Below, piece after piece: positions 25,491 to 35,391 of a stretch of DNA of 64,000 nucleotides. The notes beneath the pieces are model-generated. The model was given only the letters and a program-made list of their open reading frames with translations. It was not told where the DNA came from and did not search any database. The translations under genes and the position numbers were made by a program. Origin of the DNA: Thalassospira indica (GTDB lineage Bacteria > Pseudomonadota > Alphaproteobacteria > Rhodospirillales > Thalassospiraceae); the NCBI RefSeq assembly GCF_003403095.1, contig NZ_CP031555.1, positions 3,784,001 through 3,848,000 of the forward strand, in the 5' to 3' direction. The stretch's first letter is position 1. Each line of letters begins with the position of its first letter.

Positions 25491-27098
25491 ATGAAAGCGA
25501 ATTTCGTCAAAGTGGCACTTGGTGCAGGCCTGCTTGCAGCCACCGCACTTGCTGCTCCGACTGCCGCTTCGGCAAAAACCCTGGTATATTGCTCGGAAGC
25601 AAGCCCGGAAGGCTTCAACCCGTCGCTTTACACTGCGGGCACGACCTTCGATGCGTCTTCGCGTCAGGTCTTCAACCGCCTGGTACAGTTCAAGCGCGGT
25701 ACCACCACCATCGTTCCGGGTCTCGCGACCAGCTGGGACGTTTCGGCAGATGGTCAGGAATATACCTTCAACCTGCGTGAAGGCGTGAAATTCCACACCA
25801 CCGAAGACTTCACCCCGACCCGCGATTTCAATGCTGATGACGTGATTTTCACCTTCATGCGTCAGTTTGATAAAGAACATCCGTATCACGGTGTCTCTGG
25901 CGGTTCTTACGAGTACTTCAACGGCATGTCGATGCCGGACCTGATCAAGGACATCGTCAAAGTCGACGATTACACCGTCAAGTTCGTTTTGAACCGTCCG
26001 GAAGCACCGTTCATCGCCAATATGGCCATGGACTTCGCATCTGTTCTGTCGGCTGAATATGCTGACAAGATGATGGAAGCAGGCACCCCGGAGATGGTTG
26101 ACCTGAACCCGGTCGGCACCGGTCCGTTCCAGCTCGTTGCCTATCAGAAAGATGCGGTTATCCGTTACAAGGCATTCCCGGAATACTGGGAAGGCAAAGC
26201 AGCCATCGATAACCTGATCTTCGCAATCACCCCGGACAGCTCTGTGCGTTATCAGAAGCTGAAAGCTGGCGAATGTCATGTGATGCCTTATCCGAACCCG
26301 GCTGATCTCGAAGAGATGGAAGCAGATGCCGACATCAACTTGCTCAGCCAGGAAGGTCTGAACGTTGGCTGGCTCGGCTACAACACCGAGAAAGAACCGT
26401 TCACGGACGTCAAAGTCCGCAAGGCTCTGAATATGGCGATCAACAAAGACGCTATTATTGAAGCTGTATTCCAGGGCGCAGGTTCCAAAGCAAAGAACCC
26501 GTTGCCGCCGACCATCTGGTCATACAACAACGACATTGTTGATGATCCTTATGATCCGGAAGCAGCAAAAGCCATGCTGGCAGAAGCCGGTTTCCCGGAA
26601 GGCTTCACCACCGACATTTGGGCGATGCCGGTCCAGCGTCCATACAACCCGAATGCTCGTCGTATGGCGGAGCTGATTCAGGCTGACTGGGCAAAGGTTG
26701 GCGTGCAAGCCGAGATCGTTTCCTATGAGTGGGGCGAGTATCTTGAGCGCACCAAGAAAGGCGAACAGAGCACCTTCCTGATCGGTTGGACCGGTGACAA
26801 CGGTGACCCCGACAACTTCCTCGCAGTCCTTCTGGGTTGTGACGCAGTTGGCGGTTCGAACCGTGCCCGCTGGTGCAACGACGAATTCGAGAACCTGATT
26901 CAGCAGGCGAAAACCACCTCGGACGTTCTCGAGCGTACCCGCCTGTATGAAGAAGCACAGGTTGTCTTCAAACGCGAAGCACCGTGGGCAACCATTGCAC
27001 ACTCAATCGTGTTTGAACCGATCCGTAACGAAGTTGTTGACTACAAAATCGATCCGTTCGGTGGTCACATCTTCTATGGTGTAGATCTCGCTGAATAA
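25491..27098 (+). CDS. dppA: Dipeptide ABC transporter, periplasmic binding protein
   Basis: A 535-residue family 5 solute-binding protein. The signal peptide runs to about residue 26 (AAPTAASAKT). The mature start TLVYCSEASPEGFNPSLYTAGTTFDASSRQVFNRL is typical of DppA. Further family blocks are FTFMRQFDKEHPYHGV and GWTGDNGDPDNFLAVLLGC. It captures dipeptides, or possibly heme or 5-aminolevulinate as some DppA proteins do. GGGAGG precedes the ATG. The codon choice is strongly biased, as for a highly expressed protein. A hairpin separates it from the permease genes. Confidence 0.93.
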   Translation: MKANFVKVALGAGLLAATALAAPTAASAKTLVYCSEASPEGFNPSLYTAGTTFDASSRQVFNRLVQFKRGTTTIVPGLATSWDVSADGQEYTFNLREGVKFHTTEDFTPTRDFNADDVIFTFMRQFDKEHPYHGVSGGSYEYFNGMSMPDLIKDIVKVDDYTVKFVLNRPEAPFIANMAMDFASVLSAEYADKMMEAGTPEMVDLNPVGTGPFQLVAYQKDAVIRYKAFPEYWEGKAAIDNLIFAITPDSSVRYQKLKAGECHVMPYPNPADLEEMEADADINLLSQEGLNVGWLGYNTEKEPFTDVKVRKALNMAINKDAIIEAVFQGAGSKAKNPLPPTIWSYNNDIVDDPYDPEAAKAMLAEAGFPEGFTTDIWAMPVQRPYNPNARRMAELIQADWAKVGVQAEIVSYEWGEYLERTKKGEQSTFLIGWTGDNGDPDNFLAVLLGCDAVGGSNRARWCNDEFENLIQQAKTTSDVLERTRLYEEAQVVFKREAPWATIAHSIVFEPIRNEVVDYKIDPFGGHIFYGVDLAE

Positions 27099-27119
27099 GC
27101 GTATCAAAACCTGATCAGA

Positions 27120-27145
27120 GAGGCCCGGTTTTCCGGGCCTCTTTG
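27120..27145 (+). terminator. Intercistronic hairpin after dppA
   Basis: AGAGGCCCGG (27120-27129) and CCGGGCCTCT (27134-27143) enclose TTTT and are followed by TT. The 10-bp stem with a short T tract fits a partial terminator or a 3' stabiliser that gives more binding protein than permease. Confidence 0.75.
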
Positions 27146-27215
27146 CAATTTCGCAAAAGAGAGAGACGTCCGCCTGCACCCGGTTTGCACGCGGACACAA
27201 TAAAGGCCCGATGGC

Positions 27216-28226
27216 ATGCTAGGATTCCTGTTTCGCCGTTTGGGGGACATCATCCCGACCTTCTTCGGTGTCACCCTTTTGGTATTTTTCCTGATCCGCC
27301 TAATTCCCGGTGATCCCATTTTGATGCTGGCCGGCGAACGCGGCATAGATGCGGAACGATATGCAGAACTTCAGGTTCAATACGGCTTTGATCAACCGAT
27401 CATTGTGCAATATTTCGATTACCTGATGGGCGTATTTCAAGGCGACCTTGGAAAATCATTTGTTACCAAAAGGCCTGTTATCGAAGAATTTCTGACTCTG
27501 TTCCCGGCAACAGTCGAACTCGCCATTATGGGCATTCTTTTCGCCGTGGTACTTGGTGTGCCGTTGGGGGTTCTGGCTGCTATTCATCGCGGCAAATGGG
27601 TTGACCACCTTACGATGTCTATATCCCTGACGGGCTATTCGATGCCGATTTTCTGGTGGGCGCTGCTTCTGATCATGTTCTTCTCGACCACCTTGGGCTG
27701 GACGCCGGTCTCGGGTCGAATATCGGTCATGTTCTTCTTTGAACCGGTGACCGGCTTCATGCTGATCGACAGCCTTCTGAGTGGTGAGAAAGGCGCTTTT
27801 GCCAGCGCATTTAGTCATCTGATCCTGCCAACGATCGCACTCGGCACTATTCCGATGGCGGTGATTGCGCGTATGACACGCTCCTCGATGCTGGAAGTCC
27901 TGGGAGAAGAATATATCCGCGTTGCACGCGCCAAAGGTCTGGCACCGATGCGGGTAATCATGGTTCATGCGCTGCGTAATGCCTTGATCCCGGTGATCAC
28001 GGTGATCGGCCTTCAGGTCGGCGTGCTGCTGGCTGGAGCAATCCTGACGGAGACGATTTTCTCTTGGCCGGGCATCGGCAAGTGGATCATCGAAGCCATG
28101 AACCGTCGCGACTATCCGACCATTCAGGGTGGCATTCTGATGATTGCCTTCCTTGTGATGGCCGTGAACCTGATCGTTGACGTTCTGTACGGGATTATTA
28201 ACCCCCGTATCCGTTACAAGCGCTAA
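27216..28226 (+). CDS. dppB: Dipeptide ABC transporter permease (DppB)
   Basis: A 336-residue inner-membrane permease of the DppB/OppB type. It starts with a conserved first helix (LGFLFRRLGDIIPTFFGVTLLVFFLIRLIPGDP), has an extracytoplasmic loop with the Dpp-type insert, and carries the EAA coupling motif for the ATPase (EEYIRVARAKGLAPMRVIMVHALRNALIPV, about 230-260). Six helices are expected. It is followed by its partner DppC after 13 bases. Confidence 0.95.
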   Translation: MLGFLFRRLGDIIPTFFGVTLLVFFLIRLIPGDPILMLAGERGIDAERYAELQVQYGFDQPIIVQYFDYLMGVFQGDLGKSFVTKRPVIEEFLTLFPATVELAIMGILFAVVLGVPLGVLAAIHRGKWVDHLTMSISLTGYSMPIFWWALLLIMFFSTTLGWTPVSGRISVMFFFEPVTGFMLIDSLLSGEKGAFASAFSHLILPTIALGTIPMAVIARMTRSSMLEVLGEEYIRVARAKGLAPMRVIMVHALRNALIPVITVIGLQVGVLLAGAILTETIFSWPGIGKWIIEAMNRRDYPTIQGGILMIAFLVMAVNLIVDVLYGIINPRIRYKR

Positions 28227-28239
28227 GGAGAGCTGTGAG

Positions 28240-29175
28240 ATGAGCGAGAACACCACCCCGTCCGCAGCACAGGCCTCAAACGTTGCCGAAGCAGCCGTTG
28301 AGCCCGTCGGCGCGCCGCCGAGCCCGATGCGCGAAACTTGGGACTATTTCAAAAAGAACCGCGGTGCTTTTGCCGGTCTGATCGTCATTGCGATCATTCT
28401 GTTTCTGGCCGTGACCGCACAATGGATCGCACCGTTCGATCCGGTGGCACAGGACCGTACCGCGTTTCTGAAACCGCCGATCTGGATGGAAGGTGCCGAT
28501 CCCCGTTACATCCTTGGCACCGATGCGGTTGGCCGTGACATCCTGTCGCGCCTGATCCATGGCGCTCAGTTGTCGGTTTCGATCGGTGTCGTCGTCGTTA
28601 TCCTGTCGATGATTGCCGGTATCGTGCTTGGTATGGTTGCCGGTTACTTCCGCGGCTGGATCGAAGTCGGCGTCATGCGCCTGATGGACATCATGCTGGC
28701 CCTACCCAGCCTGATCATGGCACTTGCGATTGTTGCCATCCTCGGCCCGGGGCTTGAAAACGCGATGCTGGCCATCGCCATCGTCCAGTTGCCGCACTAT
28801 GTGCGCCTGACGCGCGCCTCGGTCGTATCGGAACTTAACAAGGAATATGTCATCGCATCGCAGATTGCCGGTGCCGGTCATGTCCGCCAGATGTTCGTCA
28901 ACATCCTGCCGAACTGCATGGCGCCGCTGATCGTGCAGGGCACGCTTGGTATTTCAAGTGCGATCCTTGACGCTGCTGCCCTTGGCTTCCTTGGCCTTGG
29001 TGCGCAGCCGCCGCTGCCGGAATGGGGCACCATGCTCTCTGAGGCCCGTGAATTTGTGGGCTCCGCTTGGTGGGTGATCACCTTCCCCGGCCTTTGCATC
29101 CTTGTCACCGTGCTTGCCTTCAACCTGATGGGTGATGGTCTGCGCGATGCCCTTGATCCCAAGATGAAACGGTAA
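28240..29175 (+). CDS. dppC: Dipeptide ABC transporter permease (DppC)
   Basis: A 311-residue partner permease. After an Ala-rich cytoplasmic tail it has the OppC N-terminal block (MRETWDYFKKNRGAFAGLIVI), then HILGTDAVGRDILSRLIHGA-like sequence (ILGTDAVGRDILSRLIHGAQ) and the coupling segment LNKEYVIASQIAGAGHVRQMFVNILPNCMAPL. ATG at 28240 has GGAGAG upstream; a longer open frame overlaps dppB and is unlikely. The gap to dppD is three bases. Confidence 0.95.
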   Translation: MSENTTPSAAQASNVAEAAVEPVGAPPSPMRETWDYFKKNRGAFAGLIVIAIILFLAVTAQWIAPFDPVAQDRTAFLKPPIWMEGADPRYILGTDAVGRDILSRLIHGAQLSVSIGVVVVILSMIAGIVLGMVAGYFRGWIEVGVMRLMDIMLALPSLIMALAIVAILGPGLENAMLAIAIVQLPHYVRLTRASVVSELNKEYVIASQIAGAGHVRQMFVNILPNCMAPLIVQGTLGISSAILDAAALGFLGLGAQPPLPEWGTMLSEAREFVGSAWWVITFPGLCILVTVLAFNLMGDGLRDALDPKMKR

Positions 29176-29178
29176 GTC

Positions 29179-30192
29179 ATGGCTCTTCTCGAAGTAAAAA
29201 ACCTGACAGTCGAGTTCGGCTCCGAAGACAAGCCGTTTCGTGCTGTTGATTCCGTAAGCTATTCTGTTGATCGCGGCGAAGTCCTTGGCATCGTCGGGGA
29301 ATCCGGTTCGGGTAAATCGGTTTCATCGCTTGCCGTAATGGGTCTGATCGATTTTCCCGGTCGCGTGACCGCGGACGCCCTGACCTTTGATGGTCAGGAC
29401 CTGATCACTATGCCGGCAAAACGCCGTCGCGAGATCACCGGCAAAGACATCGCCATGATCTTTCAGGATCCGATGTCGGCGCTTAATCCGTGCTTCACGG
29501 TCGAAGCCCAGATCATGGAGGCCCTTAAGGTCCATGAAGGCGGCAACAAGAAGCAACGCCGTGAACGCACGCTTGATCTTTTAAACCAGGTCGGCATTCC
29601 CGATCCGAAGTCGCGCATGACCGCCTACCCGCATCAGCTGTCGGGCGGCATGAGCCAGCGTATCGTCATTGCCATGGCGATTGCGTGCAACCCGCGCCTT
29701 CTGATTGCCGACGAGCCGACCACGGCCCTTGATGTGACCATTCAGGCCCAAATCATTGATCTGTTGCTGAAACTGCAAGAAGACAGCGACATGGGCCTGA
29801 TCCTGATCACCCACGATCTGGCACTGGTGTCCGAGGCGGCCAACCGCATTCAGGTGATGTATGCCGGTCAGCTGTTTGAAAGTGGCCCGGCTGACAGCAT
29901 CTTTGCTGCCCCGCGCCATCCCTATACGCAGGCGCTGCTCGAAGCGCTGCCGGAACGATCCGAGGGCCATGACCGTCTTCGGACTATCCCCGGCGTGGTT
30001 CCCGGTCAGTATGACCGCCCGCAGGGATGCCTTCTGGCACCGCGTTGCCGTTATGCCAATGAACACTGCGTGAAAGCGCGCCCCGAGGTCACCGACTTCA
30101 ATGGCCGCGATGTGCGTTGCTTCTATCCGCTAAACGATCAGGGCCAGCCGACCGGCCTGACCGCTGATACGACCACCGGGGAGACTGTGTAA
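29179..30192 (+). CDS. dppD: Dipeptide ABC transporter ATPase (DppD)
   Basis: A 337-residue ATPase. Walker A is [20 protein letters not shown] (about 35-54), the signature is [19 protein letters not shown], and Walker B is [12 protein letters not shown]. The C-terminal oligopeptide/dipeptide extension has [25 protein letters not shown] with Cys residues that bind an iron-sulfur cluster in some members. Its stop overlaps the dppF start (TAATG). Confidence 0.95.
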   Translation: MALLEVKNLTVEFGSEDKPFRAVDSVSYSVDRGEVLGIVGESGSGKSVSSLAVMGLIDFPGRVTADALTFDGQDLITMPAKRRREITGKDIAMIFQDPMSALNPCFTVEAQIMEALKVHEGGNKKQRRERTLDLLNQVGIPDPKSRMTAYPHQLSGGMSQRIVIAMAIACNPRLLIADEPTTALDVTIQAQIIDLLLKLQEDSDMGLILITHDLALVSEAANRIQVMYAGQLFESGPADSIFAAPRHPYTQALLEALPERSEGHDRLRTIPGVVPGQYDRPQGCLLAPRCRYANEHCVKARPEVTDFNGRDVRCFYPLNDQGQPTGLTADTTTGETV

Positions 30193-31187
30193 TGAGTTTT
30201 CTGGATACCAAACCCGGTGTTCCGCTTCTGGAATCCGATGATCTTGTCCGTCACTACGAGGTCAATCGTGGCTTTGGCAAACCCAGCGCCATGGTCAAGG
30301 CGCTTGATGGGGTTTCCTTTACGCTTGAATCGCAAAAGACCCTTGCGGTTGTCGGTGAATCCGGCTGTGGCAAATCGACCCTTGGCCGTCAGCTAACCCT
30401 GATCGAAAAGCCGACCTCGGGCGCGCTGAAACTGAATGGCAATGCCGTTGGCAACCTGTCTGACAAGGAAGCCAAGCAGTTCCGCCGCACCGTTCAGATG
30501 ATCTTCCAGAACCCGTATGGGTCGCTGAACCCGCGTAAAAAGGTTGGCCAGATCCTGGCCGAGCCAGTTCTTTTGAACATGGATAATCTTGGCCGCAAGG
30601 AACGTGAAGAACGCGTCCATGCCACCATGGCAAAGGTTGGCCTGCGTCCGGAATTCTATCAGCGTTATCCGCATATGTTTTCCGGTGGTCAGCGTCAGCG
30701 TATCGCGATTGCCCGTGCCCTGATCCTTGAGCCGAAAGTCATCGTCGCGGACGAACCGGTTTCGGCCCTTGATGTATCGGTGCAGGCACAGGTTCTAAAC
30801 CTGATGATGGACCTGCAGGAAGAGATGAATGTCGCCTATGTTTTCATCTCGCATGATCTTTCTGTCGTCAGACATATTGCAGATGACGTCATGGTGATGT
30901 ATCTCGGTCGCGTCGCTGAAAAGGGACCGACTGACGAGATCTTTGCCAAGCCGCTGCACCCCTATACACGGGCGCTTTTGGCATCGGCACCAAAGATCGA
31001 TCCGACACAACGTGTGAAGGCAGAACCGCTGACCGGCGAGCTGCCATCACCGATCAACCCGCCCTCGGGATGTGCGTTCCATAAACGCTGCCCGTTTGCG
31101 ACCGAGGAATGCGCAAAAGTTCGCCCGGAACTGCGCAATTTCGAGGGCCGCGAAGTGGCGTGTCATCGGGTCGAAGAAATCGCCTGA
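30192..31187 (+). CDS. dppF: Dipeptide ABC transporter ATPase (DppF)
   Basis: A 331-residue ATPase partner. Walker A is VVGESGCGKSTLGRQL, the signature FSGGQRQRIAIARALILEP, and Walker B VIVADEPVSALDVS. The C-terminal extension holds SPINPPSGCAFHKRCPFATEEC with the usual Cys spacing. It is coupled to dppD by a one-base overlap and closes the five-gene importer. Confidence 0.95.
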   Translation: MSFLDTKPGVPLLESDDLVRHYEVNRGFGKPSAMVKALDGVSFTLESQKTLAVVGESGCGKSTLGRQLTLIEKPTSGALKLNGNAVGNLSDKEAKQFRRTVQMIFQNPYGSLNPRKKVGQILAEPVLLNMDNLGRKEREERVHATMAKVGLRPEFYQRYPHMFSGGQRQRIAIARALILEPKVIVADEPVSALDVSVQAQVLNLMMDLQEEMNVAYVFISHDLSVVRHIADDVMVMYLGRVAEKGPTDEIFAKPLHPYTRALLASAPKIDPTQRVKAEPLTGELPSPINPPSGCAFHKRCPFATEECAKVRPELRNFEGREVACHRVEEIA

Positions 31188-31242
31188 CAACAGGCGATCG
31201 CCCGGAAAGCCTAACAGCTATCCAGGTAGACAAGGGAGCAAG

Positions 31243-31271
31243 GGGGCGCGCTTTTAACAAAGCTGCGCCCC
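31243..31271. terminator. GC-rich hairpin between dppF and the LysE-type gene
   Basis: GGGGCGC (31243-31249) pairs with GCGCCCC (31265-31271), extended inward by GCTTT/AAAGC. No good T run follows on either strand, so termination is likely but not certain. It sits between converging genes. Confidence 0.5.
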
Positions 31272-31300
31272 TGCGCATTTCTGAGGATATCTTGCCTGAA

Positions 31301-31948
31301 TTAGGCCGTCGTGCGTGACCGGTCGGTGAGTGCAAGCAAAACACCCGCCCCGACCAGAAGCGTACCCGAAACACGGTTGAGCATCCGCATATGTCGGGCT
31401 GACTTGATCAGGCCCTTGACCTGCCCGCCCAACAATCCATAGGCCAGCAAAACGCTGGTTTCCATGGCAATGAATGTCACGCCCATGACGGTGAATTGCG
31501 GTCCGTATGCCACTGCCGGATCAAGGAATTGCGGGAAGAAGGCCGTAAAGATCAGGATCGCCTTGGGATTGCCAATCGCGGTCAGGAACTCGGTCTTGGC
31601 CAGATTAAACGGCCCCGGATTGACCATCAGCTCGACCGGGCCGGTCGTTTCATCGCTGTCATTGACCTTGGCAAACCAGCTTTTAAGACCAAGCCAGACC
31701 AGATAAACCGCCCCGCCCCATTTGATCACAAGGAAGGCGGTTTCACTGGCGGCCAGCACAACACCAAGCCCGGCCGCGGTTACCACAATCATCAGGGCAA
31801 AGGCAACAATACGGCCAATACCGCCGACGGCAGCAGACGATACGCCGTACCGCGCGCCATTGAACATCGCGAGAAGATTATTGGGACCGGGCGCCATCGC
31901 CAACGCGATTGCCGCCCCGGCAAAAAGAAGCCAGGTGTCGAGCTGCAT
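31301..31948 (-). CDS. LysE/RhtB family amino-acid exporter
   Basis: A 215-residue inner-membrane exporter. The family start is clear: LLFAGAAIALAMAPGPNNLLAMFNGARYG, including the APGPN motif. About six helices follow. ATG at 31948 has AGGAATAG upstream and fits family length; an upstream extension to 31987 has no similarity. Such proteins export amino acids or homoserine lactone-like compounds. The substrate is open, though threonine and homoserine are common among close relatives. Confidence 0.9.
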   Translation of the reverse strand: MQLDTWLLFAGAAIALAMAPGPNNLLAMFNGARYGVSSAAVGGIGRIVAFALMIVVTAAGLGVVLAASETAFLVIKWGGAVYLVWLGLKSWFAKVNDSDETTGPVELMVNPGPFNLAKTEFLTAIGNPKAILIFTAFFPQFLDPAVAYGPQFTVMGVTFIAMETSVLLAYGLLGGQVKGLIKSARHMRMLNRVSGTLLVGAGVLLALTDRSRTTA

Positions 31949-32026
31949 GGGGCTATTCCTGTATTCCGGGGTTGGTGGCCACACCAAACAACCCCAAGTT
32001 GGTGACGACGTACTTTCGCCTGAAAA

Positions 32027-32530
32027 TCAGTCGCGCGTCAATGCTGCAATCAGCTCGGACGCGGCGGGCCATTTCGCCGTCAGTGCCGCACGCTTGCCCA
32101 TGGAGAAATCGGCAAAATCAAAACCCGGCGCAACGGTACAGCCCAAAAGCGCAAACTTGCCACCGGGTTTAAGCCGCGCCCCCTGCCAGACATTTTTAGG
32201 CACCACCATTTGCGGTTTCTGCCCGGCCAGCAAGTCCTTGCCGATCTCGACCCGCTTGTGGGTGCCGTCCTCAAACAGCTGAAGCTGTTCGACGGCATCC
32301 CCGATATAGTGGTGGAAAATCTCGTCACTGGTCAGGATATGCATGCCTGAAAAAGTGTCGGGCGTCAGAAGGTAATAGATCGCCGTCCCCGTGCTGCGCA
32401 CCCCCAGATACCGATTACCGGGATTACAGGTTTCAAACGCCCTGAAGGTCTCGGCATAATAGCCGCCCTCCGGATGGGGTTGCAGGCCAAGCTTGGCGAT
32501 CAGATCGTCAATAGTGATGTCGTCAGACAT
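32027..32530 (-). CDS. DUF985 cupin-family protein
   Basis: A 167-residue cupin of the DUF985 family. It begins with the family block LIAKLGLQPHPEGGYYAETFRA, then IYYLLTPDTFSGMHILTSDEIFHHYIGDAVEQL, in which the His/Glu set forms the metal site. The later strand reads MVVPKNVWQGARLKPGGKFALLGCTVAPGFDFADF. The function of the family is not known. It is a single gene in a minus-strand run between LysE and the copper chaperone. Confidence 0.9.
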   Translation of the reverse strand: MSDDITIDDLIAKLGLQPHPEGGYYAETFRAFETCNPGNRYLGVRSTGTAIYYLLTPDTFSGMHILTSDEIFHHYIGDAVEQLQLFEDGTHKRVEIGKDLLAGQKPQMVVPKNVWQGARLKPGGKFALLGCTVAPGFDFADFSMGKRAALTAKWPAASELIAALTRD

Positions 32531-32631
32531 GATGGGCTCCCTGTAACCGAGCGTTTTGGTTGCCCCATCATGACGAAAAAAGGGGGTCGGCGCAAACCTT
32601 CCCCCTTTGAATATTCAGTGGTGGCGCAACC

Positions 32632-33129
32632 TTAGTTGCTGTTCATTTTCATCTTGCCATGACCATGCCCCATGCCAGCACCGCCGTTCGGCCCCATCGC
32701 CATGGTGTTAAGAACATCAATGGTCACAGGCACATCACCGGCCTTCTCGAATTCCAGCGTGATGTCGATTTTCTCGCCTTCTTCAAGCGGCTTGTTCAGG
32801 CCAATGAACATGACGTGATAGCTGCCCGGTTTGAACTGCACAGAGCCATGCATCGGCACGTCAACACCGCCCTGAACTTCACGCATCTTCATGACATTGT
32901 TTTCCATGATGTGGGTGTGAAGTTCGGTACGTTCTGCAAGGTCACTGCGCACGCTAACAATGCGGTCCGCGGCACCGGTATTCACAACATCAAAGAAGGC
33001 CGCACCATTGCGCACCATGCCCTTGGATGCCTTCGCCCAGGCATCCTTGACTTCGATATCGGCGGCAAAGGCGTTGGTAACGATAAACAGCGACGCGACG
33101 GTCGCAACAATTGCAAAAAGCTTTTTCAT
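32632..33129 (-). CDS. PCu(A)C periplasmic copper chaperone
   Basis: A 165-residue periplasmic protein with a signal peptide ending near NAFAAD. The copper site is visible: ELHTHIMENNVMKMREV, followed about 20 residues on by SYHVMFIGL, equal to the family H/M-X10-M-X21-H-X-M pattern. The tail (GMGHGHGKMKMNSN) adds more His and Met ligands. The protein carries Cu(I) to the CuA centre of cytochrome oxidase. The DUF2946 gene upstream on the same strand is a frequent neighbour. Confidence 0.93.
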   Translation of the reverse strand: MKKLFAIVATVASLFIVTNAFAADIEVKDAWAKASKGMVRNGAAFFDVVNTGAADRIVSVRSDLAERTELHTHIMENNVMKMREVQGGVDVPMHGSVQFKPGSYHVMFIGLNKPLEEGEKIDITLEFEKAGDVPVTIDVLNTMAMGPNGGAGMGHGHGKMKMNSN

Positions 33130-33204
33130 GATATTCCATCCTATAAGCAGCCTGCATCCACAGGTCTGCGATTTCAGTAATCGTGTTTTGATCAGTCTTT
33201 GAAA

Positions 33205-33678
33205 TCAGATGGAAACCGGGGGTGCCCGGGAATGGCGACCGCGCGGGATGTCATTGACCGCGACAAAGGCAATCGCCTTGGCATAGCTGACATCATGAAT
33301 GACCGGCACCGGCGCGACATAGGGCAAATCAATCGCCGCCATCGCCCCGTGATGGTTTGCACAAAGCGGGCAAAACGCGTGGGTCGGCATTTCGTCGGCC
33401 TGACCGGACGCATTTGATGCCACGACACCATCAAGCGTATCAGCAGATACAAGCTTGATGCCCGCCGGGGTGCAAATCAGAACGTAATCACCACCCGGCG
33501 CGATTTCCGCTGCGGATGCGGTTGCAACACCGGTCGCCTGACCGCTGAGCAATGCCGGGACAAGCCCGGACTGGGTGACACCCGCAAACAGGACAAAAAA
33601 CGCCACCAGCCATGTCTGAACGACACGGCGCAGGGAAATTCCGCCCGAACGGCGGTTATGGCGTTTGCACGTGATCAT
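33205..33678 (-). CDS. DUF2946-like protein, possibly copper-related
   Basis: A 157-residue protein with an N-terminal hydrophobic segment (VVQTWLVAFFVLFAGVTQSGLVP) and a CPLC motif within HAFCPLCANHHGAMAA. A hydrophobic N-terminus plus CPLC-H is the pattern of DUF2946 proteins, often next to PCu(A)C chaperones and copper receptors. It ends about 75 bases before the chaperone gene and is probably co-transcribed with it. Cu handling is inferred from context and the Cys/His cluster. Confidence 0.75.
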   Translation of the reverse strand: MITCKRHNRRSGGISLRRVVQTWLVAFFVLFAGVTQSGLVPALLSGQATGVATASAAEIAPGGDYVLICTPAGIKLVSADTLDGVVASNASGQADEMPTHAFCPLCANHHGAMAAIDLPYVAPVPVIHDVSYAKAIAFVAVNDIPRGRHSRAPPVSI

Positions 33679-33781
33679 GGGTTGGATATGCCCGATTTAA
33701 ACCACACCTGCAATGACATTGATCATTGCACGGGGGCTGTTTCGTCCTGACGCCTTGATACTTTTCATGATGCGGAAACAT

Positions 33782-33812
33782 AAGGCCGGGTGCGATACCC
33801 GGCCTTGTTTTT
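33782..33812 (-). terminator. Hairpin terminator downstream of fumC
   Basis: AAGGCCGGGT (33782-33791) and ACCCGGCCTT (33797-33806) form a perfect 10-bp stem. The better T run (GTTTTT) is on the plus strand, while fumC reads leftward into it with only a short T stretch. It separates fumC from the DUF2946 gene. Confidence 0.65.
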
Positions 33813-33832
33813 CGATACCTTAAGACATCACG

Positions 33833-35230
33833 TCAGATCATGTCGCGGGCCTGGACCAGCTCATCAAAGCGATCGCCATCGAGGAAACCAAGCGCGATGC
33901 AGGCTTCCTTCAGGCTACTGCGTTCCTTGTGCGCCTTCTTGGCCACGGCCGCCGCATTGTCATAGCCAATATGCGGCGCCAAGGCGGTCACCAGCATCAG
34001 GCTTTGTTCGACATAGTGCGCGATCTTTTCCTGATCGGCCTCAAGCCCGGCGATGCAGTTATCGGCAAAGCTGACCGATGCATCGGCAATCAGGCGGATG
34101 GATTGCAGAAGGTTATAAATAATCACCGGCTTGAACACGTTAAGGTCCAGATGACCGTTCGAACCACCCACCGTGACCGCAACATGATTGCCCATCACCT
34201 GCGCGCAGACCATGGTCAATGCCTCGGCCTGGGTCGGATTGACCTTGCCCGGCATGATCGAGGATCCCGGCTCGTTGGCGGGCAGCACAAGCTCACCCAG
34301 ACCACAACGCGGCCCGGAACCAAGCAGACGGATATCGTTACCGATTTTCATCAGCGACGTCGCCAGCACATTCATGACACCCGACATCTCGACACAGGCG
34401 TCATGGGCAGCCAGGGCTTCGAACTTGTTTTCCGCCGTTTTAAACTCAAGGCCAGTGATTTTTGACACCTGTTTGGCAAACTCAACATCAAAACCATCCG
34501 GCGCGTTCAGCCCGGTACCAAGCGCCGTGCCCCCCTGTGCCAGTTTACGCAGGCGCTTAAGCGCATCGTCGATCCGATCAAGGCCGAGTGCGATTTGCGC
34601 GGCATAGCCGGAAAATTCCTGCCCCAGGGTCAGGGGAACCGCATCCTGCATATGGGTGCGGCCGATTTTAACGATATCGCCAAATGCTTCGACCTTGGCG
34701 CCAAGGGTCGTGCGCAGGTGCTTAAGGGCGGGTTTCAGCTTTTCCTCGATCTCGACCACGGCGGCGATATGCATGGCAGCCGGGAAGCTGTCATTCGATG
34801 ACTGGCCGCGGTTGACGTGGTCATTGGGATGGACCGGTTCGCGCTTGCCCATCGGCTTGCCCAAAATTTCGCACGCACGGTTGGCGATCACTTCATTGGT
34901 GTTCATATTGGTCTGGGTACCCGATCCGGTCTGCCAGACGACCAATGGGAAGTGATCCAAAAGCTTGCCTTCGGCCACTTCGGATGCGGCAGCCTCAATC
35001 GCCTTGGCCAGTTCCGGATCAAGATTATCAAGGGCGGCATTGGCGCGCGCAGCCGCCAGTTTTTGAACCCCGAACGCCTTGATCAGGGCATCAGGCATCC
35101 GTTCACCGCCAATGCGGAAATTCTGTCTGGATCGCTGGGTTTGCGCCCCCCAATACCGATCAGAAGGCACATCAATTTCGCCCATGGTGTCCTGTTCGGT
35201 ACGGGTGGTCACTGGATTGGTCACGATCAT
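33833..35230 (-). CDS. fumC: Fumarate hydratase class II
   Basis: A 465-residue iron-independent fumarase of the TCA cycle. It has the family start [25 protein letters not shown], the [15 protein letters not shown] substrate block, and the signature [13 protein letters not shown]. The start at 35230 has GGAGG immediately upstream; the open extension of seven codons is unlikely. The gene stands alone with its own terminator. Confidence 0.96.
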   Translation of the reverse strand: MIVTNPVTTRTEQDTMGEIDVPSDRYWGAQTQRSRQNFRIGGERMPDALIKAFGVQKLAAARANAALDNLDPELAKAIEAAASEVAEGKLLDHFPLVVWQTGSGTQTNMNTNEVIANRACEILGKPMGKREPVHPNDHVNRGQSSNDSFPAAMHIAAVVEIEEKLKPALKHLRTTLGAKVEAFGDIVKIGRTHMQDAVPLTLGQEFSGYAAQIALGLDRIDDALKRLRKLAQGGTALGTGLNAPDGFDVEFAKQVSKITGLEFKTAENKFEALAAHDACVEMSGVMNVLATSLMKIGNDIRLLGSGPRCGLGELVLPANEPGSSIMPGKVNPTQAEALTMVCAQVMGNHVAVTVGGSNGHLDLNVFKPVIIYNLLQSIRLIADASVSFADNCIAGLEADQEKIAHYVEQSLMLVTALAPHIGYDNAAAVAKKAHKERSSLKEACIALGFLDGDRFDELVQARDMI

Positions 35231-35391
35231 AATCCTCCGTGTCAGAAACAAACTGACCGGGGCGGGAACCCGGCATTCAACACAATAACGCGCTGTGCCG
35301 GGAAATATGGTTTGGAATCAGGACGAACGCAAACTCAACCGCGACCAAATTGCGGTTTGATCGATCTATTTATCGGTTCAGGCCAGTCGGT

